Source: Candidatus Heimdallarchaeota archaeon (GTDB lineage: Archaea; Asgardarchaeota; Heimdallarchaeia; JABLTI01). From it: a stretch of DNA of 6,571 nucleotides. Position numbers and translations under genes: made by a program. Positions 1 through 5,176 of this stretch are shown piece after piece. How positions within the stretch are numbered: position 1 is the first letter of the stretch; the number at the start of each line of letters is the position of its first letter. The stretch covers positions 1 through 6,571 of the forward strand of contig JAGMDP010000154.1 in the NCBI GenBank assembly GCA_023128635.1, written 5' to 3'. The notes under the pieces were generated by a model. It saw only the letters and a list, made by a program, of their open reading frames with translations, was not told the DNA's origin and made no database searches.

Positions 1-206
1 ATGGCAATACTGTTTTTTCCATTCCAAAACTAATATCATACACTAATTGTGAAAATTCGGTCATAGCCAATTTTACATTTAATAAAGTCATTGTAAGTGG
101 TTTGAAGAATCGCATTTTTGCTGTTGGTCCTCGAGGAACTATTGACTTACCTCTTGATTTGGATCCTCAAGATTTCAAAAAAGAAGTAGTTAAAGTGCAA
201 ATGTAA
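1..206 (+). CDS. 3' end of an unidentified protein (partial at the left edge)
   Basis: A reading frame (codons beginning at base 3) is open from the window edge to a TAA at 204-206, giving the last 67 residues of a protein whose start lies outside. The translation has a normal amino-acid mix: a stretch of alternating hydrophobic residues suggesting beta strands (for example VIANFTFNKVIVSG), then RIFAVGPRGTIDLPLDLDP, and a short charged C-terminal tail ending KVQM. I recognise no family. That it is real is supported by 67 stop-free codons in AT-rich DNA and by its stop lying only two bases from the convergent stop of the neighbouring transglycosylase gene, typical of tightly packed convergent genes. 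No transmembrane segment or catalytic motif is visible in this tail. Confidence 0.55.
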   Translation, partial: GNTVFSIPKLISYTNCENSVIANFTFNKVIVSGLKNRIFAVGPRGTIDLPLDLDPQDFKKEVVKVQM

Positions 207-208
207 TA

Positions 209-1330
209 TTAACTATATTTTTCCACTTTTTCCAAAGCATATTTTAAAATTCCTTTAAAGAAACGATGTTTACCCAATTTTTCTACACAAAAATCTGTTA
301 GACGTTGTTCACTAATAGCTTCTTTTGCTTCAACGAGAATTTGCTGGTACACATAGGCATTATGCATTGCTCTGTTCTTAAATCCCTCATTTCCACCTAG
401 TTTCATTTTTCTTTCTATCTCTTCAAGATCATGTTTTGAACAGATAGGACAAGAACAATTGTATTCATTCCATTTGACACTTGTAGTGCACATGGTTGTT
501 TGATTTGAAACTTTTCTTGCACCAATCTTGTCTTGGTAAACTAAGAAATATTTTGCATTCATAATCCAGGAGATACTTTCAATACTATCAGCCCCTGCAA
601 GCAAAAATAACAAGCCAGCAAGTGGACTTCCAACACCAAACACATGAAGTAATAATTCTTCATTTAGTGAATTCAATTGCTTTCTAGCTTCCAATACTCT
701 ATCAATTATGTTAAAGTATCTTGTATGAGAAGTAGATGATTGCTTCATTTGAGGAACTAAACCACCAATACCCCAGATCTTAAAATCTGAGATTTTCTTA
801 ATTTTCACAAAATACTTCTTGATTTCTTCTTGTGTTGTTCCATGTAAAACAGGCATCACCTCAATACCATTACGAATATTCTTTGTAGAAAGTTTGATGT
901 TTTCCAGAGATTTCTTCGTTAGTTCTTTTGCTTTTTCAGGTGAAAAATCTTGCAGGATTGGATAATCTAGTCCTACTGCAATATCAGTATTAGAAGCATT
1001 TTGTAGATCAATAATTTTTAGCGGATCAATATCTTCTTCTTCTCCTCGAGAGATGAATTGAAATCCCCCAGAGTCCATTACGCATATTTCATTTTTCAGT
1101 CCTAATTCCTTATGTATTCCTTTATCTCTTACTCTTTTCTCAAGACGACCATTTTGTAAAATATCATAGGCATTTGTCATAACAGAGCAATTAGGTATTT
1201 TCAACCAAGGTCTAGGATTATTATCTCTAAACGAATATGTCAACATCATGGTTGGTGTATGAAATGTCTTAGAATTAACTAGAGTTTTCTTTTCAAAGAT
1301 TAATCCATTTCGCTCTATTTTTGTTGACAT
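209..1330 (-). CDS. tRNA-guanine transglycosylase (TGT) family protein, PUA-less, possibly DpdA-like
   Basis: A 373-aa protein of the TGT superfamily, (beta/alpha)8-barrel enzymes that exchange guanine for a 7-deazaguanine base such as preQ0. Visible signatures: MDSGGFQ (D86-Q91, base-binding Asp), DIAVGLD (D122, second base-recognition Asp), GIGGLVP (187-193), HVFGVGSP (229-236), and a zinc site C292-x-C294-x2-C297-x25-H323 followed by HNAYVY, as in bacterial and archaeal TGT. The spacing of HVFGVGSP and the following AGADSIESISW resembles archaeal TGT/ArcS (HLFGxGHP...DLFDSAAY) more than bacterial TGT. Aligned that way, the nucleophilic Asp position is Glu251. The protein stops soon after the zinc domain: the C-terminal C1/C2/PUA domains that make archaeal TGT about 500-600 aa are absent, as in DNA-modifying DpdA proteins. 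It is the second gene of an operon, 24 bp after the ArcS-like gene, with no clear Shine-Dalgarno. The family is certain; whether the substrate is tRNA or DNA is not. Confidence 0.88.
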   Translation of the reverse strand: MSTKIERNGLIFEKKTLVNSKTFHTPTMMLTYSFRDNNPRPWLKIPNCSVMTNAYDILQNGRLEKRVRDKGIHKELGLKNEICVMDSGGFQFISRGEEEDIDPLKIIDLQNASNTDIAVGLDYPILQDFSPEKAKELTKKSLENIKLSTKNIRNGIEVMPVLHGTTQEEIKKYFVKIKKISDFKIWGIGGLVPQMKQSSTSHTRYFNIIDRVLEARKQLNSLNEELLLHVFGVGSPLAGLLFLLAGADSIESISWIMNAKYFLVYQDKIGARKVSNQTTMCTTSVKWNEYNCSCPICSKHDLEEIERKMKLGGNEGFKNRAMHNAYVYQQILVEAKEAISEQRLTDFCVEKLGKHRFFKGILKYALEKVEKYS

Positions 1331-1354
1331 TTCAATTTTCGCTCGTTAAAACTA

Positions 1355-1939
1355 TTAGAGATTATTTTTTTTGAGAGTTGTCTCCACTATTTCCCGTACT
1401 TTCGGTAGATTGTATGTTAGTGGAGGGGCATATTTAACTTTTGAGGAAAGCTGTTTTTCAGATAATTTGCTTTGTTTCTTATTTTGCAGGATATTTTCAA
1501 GTGCCTGTTCGAATATTTTCCGATGGTGTTTTGGTAGAACATAGAAGGAGTACTTATGAGCATGAATTAATTTAGGGAGAACAACTGATAACCTCTCTAT
1601 GAAGATGCTTCGACCTACTTCTTTCATTTCACTTGGAGGGAAATCATATTTAGTAATGTTGGTATCATCAAATTCTTCTGGAACAATTATTGCTGGTTCT
1701 GAGACGGTATAGATTTGACTTAGATCTCTAATAGAGAGTTTCTTACTTAACATTGCATGAAAAACCCGTCTGTAAGGAGATTTATTGTATGGTTTATGTT
1801 TTGAACAACTTAAGAAAAAAGCAATTGGTTTCTCAACATTTGGAATATAATCATTGATCATAAATTTATAATGCTTAACAAATCTAGGTTCTTGGAATAA
1901 TTCATCTCCACCAATTAAGAAGTCATTAGAAGTATCCAT
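1355..1939 (-). CDS. stand-alone archaeosine synthase core-domain (DUF5591-like) protein
   Basis: A 194-aa protein whose centre carries C45-x3-K49-P50-Y51-x2-S54-x2-R57. This closely matches the archaeosine synthase (ArcS) signature PC-x3-KPY-x2-S-x2-H, which marks the domain that modifies the nitrile of preQ0 in tRNA. The Pro before Cys is Ser44 here and the final His is Arg57. Downstream, VPEEF...TKYD (86-99) corresponds to the conserved Pro-Glu...Tyr-Asp stretch of the same domain, followed by a helical region and a lysine-rich tail (150-194). Canonical ArcS also has an N-terminal TGT-like domain and a C-terminal PUA domain; neither is in this polypeptide. A TGT-like protein is instead encoded 24 bp downstream on the same strand, so the pair could be a split ArcS or a two-subunit system. 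The ATG at 1939 is the only good start; the frame closes about ten codons upstream. The related short family DUF6884 is an alternative label. Family call fairly firm, exact activity unknown. Confidence 0.72.
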   Translation of the reverse strand: MDTSNDFLIGGDELFQEPRFVKHYKFMINDYIPNVEKPIAFFLSCSKHKPYNKSPYRRVFHAMLSKKLSIRDLSQIYTVSEPAIIVPEEFDDTNITKYDFPPSEMKEVGRSIFIERLSVVLPKLIHAHKYSFYVLPKHHRKIFEQALENILQNKKQSKLSEKQLSSKVKYAPPLTYNLPKVREIVETTLKKNNL

Positions 1940-2058
1940 AAAGAAACCTACTATGAAGCAATTGTAATACTATTCTTGTAAAGAACTGTTATTAAGAGTT
2001 AGGGTTGGATAGGTGAAACTAAAAAAAAGAAGAATCGGCATTAGAATATAATAGGTAA

Positions 2059-2070
2059 TACTTTTTTTAA
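2059..2070 (+). promoter_or_regulatory. Putative TATA-like promoter box of the longin operon
   Basis: TACTTTTTTTAA lies 69 bp before the TTG start at 2128. An almost identical box lies 70 bp before the GAPDH start. With archaeal geometry (TSS about 25 bp downstream of the box) the leader would be roughly 35-45 nt. Inference from matching sequence and spacing only. Confidence 0.4.
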
Positions 2071-2113
2071 TAGAAAGGAATCATATGTAAGTATAAATTA
2101 TGATTAACCATTT

Positions 2114-2118
2114 GGTGG
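2114..2118 (+). promoter_or_regulatory. Shine-Dalgarno supporting a TTG start
   Basis: GGTGG, close to the archaeal GGTGA-type Shine-Dalgarno, ends nine bases before TTG at 2128. An in-frame stop (TGA, 2101-2103) lies just upstream and there is no in-frame ATG between it and 2128. This site is what decides the TTG start. Confidence 0.6.
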
Positions 2119-2127
2119 AAAAAAAAA

Positions 2128-2841
2128 TTGTTAGACGAAGTATTAGTTATTCGAGAGAGTTTACCTATTTTCTACTACAACAGAGATCCAACAATCGCAT
2201 TTGATGATGACCATTATATTCTGCAATCGGGATTCTTCGTTGCCTTGTCAGCTTTCGCGAATGAAATGAGCGATGATAAGCTAAAATACATTGTATTAGA
2301 AAACAAACTATATGCTCTCGACGAAGTATCTGATATTCTAGTTATATTCGGCGACAAAGAAAAATTAACTCAAGATGTGATAAATAAACTTCAAGAAGAC
2401 ATCTCAAAAGCTGCGAAATATCTTAACTACTTAATCGAAAAACACAAAATGGAAGAATTTATTCCTACACAAGATGACTTAAGCGTACTTGCAAAAGACT
2501 TTGGAGATTATCTTAAACAAGAAGAGCTAGTTGAAGATGATTCTCCCTTTGACCTAAACAAGTCAAGAAGTATGATGCAGAAGTTCATTTTCAGTACAAT
2601 TGGATATAAACCAGGTCAATGCAATATAGGTCATGCTGAAAGATTAAAGCGACTCATGATTGGCTTAATGGGATTTGTTGTAGCAATAATTGGAGCAATT
2701 CTCATCATGACCTTTAGTTGGAATGCTTGGTATATGTTGCTTCTTGCAGTGCCGTTGTTTATGGGCTTCTTTGGTTTATATCAATATTCATTCAAATTCT
2801 GTGCTGTCAATGGTCTTACTAAGAAATATGACATGAGGTAA
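2128..2841 (+). CDS. Longin-like domain protein with a C-terminal two-helix membrane domain (YgaP/DUF2892-like)
   Basis: A 237-aa protein in two parts. Residues 1-105 have the layout of a longin/roadblock-type profilin-like fold: a short strand (EVLVIRESLPIFYY), an acidic turn, a helix (ILQSGFFVALSAFANEM), strands (LKYIVLENKLYALDE, ILVIFGD) and a long amphipathic helix. Such domains occur in SNAREs, adaptor subunits and small-GTPase regulators, and they are abundant in Asgard archaea. A charged, acidic linker follows (106-150). Residues about 160-237 contain GQCNIGHAERLKRL, two membrane helices (about 176-196 and 199-219) and a closing FCAVNGL. This resembles the YgaP-like/DUF2892 membrane domain, which typically has N-[VMI]-G...R...G, two helices and a C-terminal G-x-C-x-L-Y motif. 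The longin-like domain would therefore be held at the membrane facing the cytoplasm. It is cotranscribed with the 54-aa gene 13 bp downstream. Fold assignment is from pattern only. Confidence 0.72.
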   Translation: MLDEVLVIRESLPIFYYNRDPTIAFDDDHYILQSGFFVALSAFANEMSDDKLKYIVLENKLYALDEVSDILVIFGDKEKLTQDVINKLQEDISKAAKYLNYLIEKHKMEEFIPTQDDLSVLAKDFGDYLKQEELVEDDSPFDLNKSRSMMQKFIFSTIGYKPGQCNIGHAERLKRLMIGLMGFVVAIIGAILIMTFSWNAWYMLLLAVPLFMGFFGLYQYSFKFCAVNGLTKKYDMR

Positions 2842-2847
2842 AGGAGG
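2841..2847 (+). promoter_or_regulatory. Strong Shine-Dalgarno of the 54-aa gene
   Basis: AAGGAGG starts at the last base of the preceding gene's stop codon (TAA, 2839-2841) and ends seven bases before the ATG at 2855. It is the strongest ribosome-binding site in the window and the main evidence that the very short gene after it is translated. Confidence 0.75.
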
Positions 2848-2854
2848 AACAAAG

Positions 2855-3019
2855 ATGTCGCAATTAAAATTACCAAAACCTGAATTTTTGGAAGGAGAAA
2901 TTGATTATCCAGAAATGATTAAACGAGATTATCGAAAAGCACTTCTAATTATCTTTCTGTCAACAATTTCAACTGTTGCCATAGCTGCCGGATTGTTTGT
3001 ACTGGCGTTCTTTCTATAA
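2855..3019 (+). CDS. 54-aa tail-anchored-like membrane protein
   Basis: ATG at 2855 to TAA at 3017-3019 encodes 54 residues. Residues 1-28 are hydrophilic (MSQLKLPKPEFLEGEIDYPE, then MIKRDYRK); residues about 29-54 are one continuous hydrophobic helix (ALLIIFLSTIST, VAIAAGLFVLAFFL) that ends at the C-terminus. With no signal peptide and positive charges just before the helix, this is the topology of a tail-anchored protein with a cytosolic N-terminus. It follows the longin-like membrane protein by 13 bp behind an AAGGAGG ribosome-binding site, so the two are very likely made together and may form a complex in the membrane. No family recognised; function unknown. It is short but the ribosome-binding site, spacing and coherent topology make it convincing. 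Confidence 0.8.
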   Translation: MSQLKLPKPEFLEGEIDYPEMIKRDYRKALLIIFLSTISTVAIAAGLFVLAFFL

Positions 3020-3036
3020 GAACAGCTTTACAAACC

Positions 3037-3058
3037 ATTATTATTTTTTTTATAATAG
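3037..3058 (+). terminator. Putative T-rich terminator of the longin operon
   Basis: An uninterrupted T run (3045-3051) sits between short AT-only arms (ATTAT and ATAAT) about 25 bp after the 54-aa gene. Archaeal transcription commonly ends at T-rich tracts. The hairpin is weak, so the T tract is the main evidence. Confidence 0.4.
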
Positions 3059-3073
3059 TATTAGTTTTCTTTT

Positions 3074-3089
3074 CGAAATACTTTTTTAA
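3074..3089 (+). promoter_or_regulatory. Putative BRE/TATA-like promoter of GAPDH
   Basis: CGAAA (3074-3078, purine-rich like an archaeal BRE) is directly followed by TACTTTTTTAA (3079-3089), 70 bp before the GAPDH ATG. The same box, with one more T, lies 69 bp before the longin-like gene. A TSS near 3110 would give a leader of about 40 nt. Not tested. Confidence 0.45.
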
Positions 3090-3148
3090 CACTCTATCTA
3101 GATGTGAACAAGAATTAACTTTATACTAACTTTCATGTTGGAATAACC

Positions 3149-4153
3149 ATGGGTAAAAAAATTGCTATTAATGGTTTTGGGCGAATAGGTCGTCTTTTTT
3201 TCAGGAGTGTAATAGAAAACTATCCTGAGTTAGATGTTGTGTTTATTAACGATTTATTTGAACCAAAATATCTCGCTTATGTTTTGAAATATGATTCCGT
3301 TTTTGGCAAATTCAAAGGAACTGTTGAATTCACAGAAAATTCTTTGATTATTGATGGGAAGGAAATCCCTGTTACTGCAGAACGTGATCCGGCTAATCTT
3401 CCTCATACCAAATTTAAAGTTGATGTAGCGGTAGAATGCACAGGATTTTTTGTTGACAGGGATGGTGCGAGTAAACACTTGGAAGCAGGTGCGAAACGTG
3501 TCTTGATTAGTGCTCCTGCAAAAAAACCAGACATTACTGTTGTACTAGGTTGTAATGATGAAAAAATAAAGGACGAACATAAAATAATTTCCAATGCATC
3601 TTGCACAACAAATTGTTTAGCACCGATAGTTAAAGTTCTAGATGATAATTATACTATAACTCAAGGCATTATGACAACAATTCATTCATATACTGGCAAC
3701 CAAAATCCAGTTGATACTGGGAGAGCAGGCGACCCTGTGAAAATGATTCGAGGTAGAGCATGTGCAGTTAATATTATTCCAACTTCAACAGGTGCAGCAA
3801 AAGCTATAGGAGAAGTATATCCACATCTAAAAGGTAAACTTGATGGTTTCGCTATGAGAGTTCCAACTGTCAATGGCAGTGTCGTTGATCTAAAAGTCAA
3901 TGTCGAAAAGGTTCCAACAGTTGAAGATATTAACTTGAAAATGAAAACAGCAGCGGAAGGAGAACTGAAAGGTATTCTCTCCTATACTGAAGATCCAATT
4001 GTTTCATCTGATATAATCGGTGACCCAAATAGCTCTGTCTTCTCGAGTATGTGGACAAAAGTGAATGGTAATATGATATCAATAGTGAGTTGGTATGATA
4101 ACGAATGGGCTTATTCTAATCGTTTAGCTGAATTAATTATAAAACGATTATAA
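3149..4153 (+). CDS. gap: Glyceraldehyde-3-phosphate dehydrogenase, class I (bacterial/eukaryotic type), NAD-type
   Basis: A 334-aa, full-length class I GAPDH, which oxidises glyceraldehyde-3-phosphate with phosphate to 1,3-bisphosphoglycerate in glycolysis (reversible in gluconeogenesis). The N-terminal Rossmann domain begins INGFGRIGR (7-15); Asp35 in FINDLF is the usual determinant for NAD rather than NADP. The active site is SNASCTTNC with nucleophile Cys152, and the partner base is His179 in TTIHSYTG. Phosphate-binding motifs include PTSTGAA (211-217) and Arg237 in AMRVPT; the C-terminal signature is SWYDNEW (314-320). The S-loop (184-208, Q-N-P-V-D-T-G-R-A-G-D-P through RGRACAVN) is about three residues longer than in E. 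coli- or eukaryote-type enzymes. This is not the class II GAPDH found in most archaea; class I enzymes in archaea are known from haloarchaea and Asgard lineages. ATG start without a clear Shine-Dalgarno; the gene seems monocistronic, with its own promoter box and a convergent neighbour. Confidence 0.97.
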   Translation: MGKKIAINGFGRIGRLFFRSVIENYPELDVVFINDLFEPKYLAYVLKYDSVFGKFKGTVEFTENSLIIDGKEIPVTAERDPANLPHTKFKVDVAVECTGFFVDRDGASKHLEAGAKRVLISAPAKKPDITVVLGCNDEKIKDEHKIISNASCTTNCLAPIVKVLDDNYTITQGIMTTIHSYTGNQNPVDTGRAGDPVKMIRGRACAVNIIPTSTGAAKAIGEVYPHLKGKLDGFAMRVPTVNGSVVDLKVNVEKVPTVEDINLKMKTAAEGELKGILSYTEDPIVSSDIIGDPNSSVFSSMWTKVNGNMISIVSWYDNEWAYSNRLAELIIKRL

Positions 4154-4159
4154 TAGCCA

Positions 4160-4178
4160 TTTTCCCTTTTCTTTTTTT
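4160..4178 (+). terminator. Pyrimidine/T-rich terminator after GAPDH
   Basis: Three T runs (4160-4163, 4167-4170, 4172-4178) interrupted only by C begin seven bases after the GAPDH stop and overlap the stop codon of the convergent gene. A T-rich archaeal terminator for the plus-strand transcript is the simplest reading; there is no matching T tract for the minus-strand transcript. Confidence 0.55.
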
Positions 4179-5022
4179 ATTTATCCACAAACCAAGTTTC
4201 ATTAGTTTCTAGATTTGTAACTTTCCATTTCATACCATCAGGAGTCTTCACAAAAACTTTCTGGATTTCCACCATCCTTCCATTAATTATTGTCGTAGTT
4301 GTTATGGTATGCCCCTCAGATAATTCATCAAAAGGAGTTGGTTGTTGAGGTTGACTCCCTTTATAAGCTGTTTTTTTGGTTGATTTAACTTTAGGAAATC
4401 TATTTGTTTTGATTAAAAAGACAACTAAAACAGTTAATGGTAATACAGCTAGAAACGAATAAGCCCAATTGTGACTAATGCTATCTTCAGTTAATCTGAC
4501 TATTTCAATTTCACCTGCATTTAATATACTAACTAACTGACTCTCATTGAAAGCATAGAATCTCTTAACTACACCATTTTTTTTGCTATACTCAGCTTCA
4601 ATAACAGTCGAATTATTCTGACTTAACATCCATAAATCTGAAGTTTCAGTTATATTATATCCTTGATTTTCGTATTTTTCTGTTAATTCATCCCAATTAC
4701 GATTTTGTACTAAAATATTTTCAAAAAAAGGATTGCCAACTGCAGTTATACTATCAATTGTAAAAGTGAAGTCAATATCTAATGGATGTACATCTGTGAA
4801 TTTGACAACCAATTTCTTTCCCTCTTCGAAAACTAAATCCGAACTAGGATCATGTAGCCTATATACAAAACCCCAAGGATTCCTAAGAGTACGAATTTCG
4901 AATCTAAAAGCATCACCTGTTTTAACATTATAATCTGCATTTACACTTGAGATAAGTATAGAATTTATAACAAAGATGATGATAAGAAAAGCAAATGGAT
5001 TTAATCTCTTATGTTTAAGCAC
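4177..5022 (-). CDS. Secreted-type single-pass (type I) membrane protein of unknown function
   Basis: A 281-aa protein starting at GTG (5022), with a moderate AAGGAAG ribosome-binding site upstream on the minus strand. Residues 3-8 are basic, 10-25 hydrophobic, and SVNA|D (26-30) fits a signal peptidase site. The extracytoplasmic part (30-186) looks beta-rich, starts YNVKTGDAFRFEIR, and has several N-x-S/T sequons (N123, N136, N137, N159) that could be glycosylated. A second hydrophobic helix (about 187-204) is followed by a basic stop-transfer region (K205 to K217), a Gln/Pro-rich linker (224-230) and a cytosolic tail of about 50 residues with a Thr run (240-244) and two beta-like segments (MVEIQKVFV, WKVTN). 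It has no cysteines. The YNV-x-x-GD start and overall layout resemble many uncharacterised Asgard surface proteins, but I recognise no named family. It converges on GAPDH, whose stop is 23 bp away; its stop codon lies in the T-rich terminator. Confidence 0.82.
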   Translation of the reverse strand: MLKHKRLNPFAFLIIIFVINSILISSVNADYNVKTGDAFRFEIRTLRNPWGFVYRLHDPSSDLVFEEGKKLVVKFTDVHPLDIDFTFTIDSITAVGNPFFENILVQNRNWDELTEKYENQGYNITETSDLWMLSQNNSTVIEAEYSKKNGVVKRFYAFNESQLVSILNAGEIEIVRLTEDSISHNWAYSFLAVLPLTVLVVFLIKTNRFPKVKSTKKTAYKGSQPQQPTPFDELSEGHTITTTTIINGRMVEIQKVFVKTPDGMKWKVTNLETNETWFVDK

Positions 5023-5105
5023 ACTAATTCTTCCTTGATCAAAATATAATTGTCTTTTACTAATATACTATCAAAACAATGTTTTGTTTTAATACTTGTT
5101 ATAAA

Positions 5106-5119
5106 GTTTATAAAAATCG
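5106..5119 (-). promoter_or_regulatory. Possible TATA box upstream of the secreted membrane protein gene
   Basis: Read on the minus strand, CGATTTTTATAAAC combines a short purine/CG element with a TATA-like core. It lies about 85-95 bp before the GTG start at 5022. In this AT-rich spacer other AT stretches (for example AGTATATTAGT on the minus strand near 5056-5066) would serve equally, so this is only a candidate. Confidence 0.25.
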
Positions 5120-5176
5120 AAAAAAGAAGTAAAATGGTTACTTACATCTTGCAAGCAACCTATTTTTGATGATTTT

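Noticed and set aside
1..33. ATG at base 1 as a gene start
   Set aside because: It meets a stop after ten codons; the real frame through this region is the one starting at base 3.
209..1330. Bacterial queuosine-type TGT (tgt) as the call for the 373-aa protein
   Set aside because: Length and zinc spacing fit, but HVFGVGSP, the SISW segment and the ArcS-core neighbour fit the archaeal/DpdA side better, so no tgt symbol was assigned.
2013..2051. Twelve-codon GTG-started basic peptide (begins VKLKKRRIG) in the divergent spacer, considered as a leader peptide
   Set aside because: Very short, no convincing ribosome-binding site, and its composition follows from the A-rich tract.
2021..2070. A-rich (2021-2028) and T-rich (2062-2068) runs flanking the divergent spacer, considered as an inverted repeat or operator
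   Set aside because: Beyond the homopolymer runs the flanking bases do not pair, so this is more simply AT-rich promoter DNA.
3254..3900. Three minus-strand open frames (3254-3478, 3403-3606, 3682-3900) inside the GAPDH gene
   Set aside because: They lie wholly within a highly conserved gene on the other strand, lack ribosome-binding sites, and their translations look like antisense products.
4733..4933. 66-codon plus-strand frame inside the secreted membrane protein gene
   Set aside because: It is antisense to a gene with a clear signal peptide and membrane helix, and has no ribosome-binding site or recognisable protein features.
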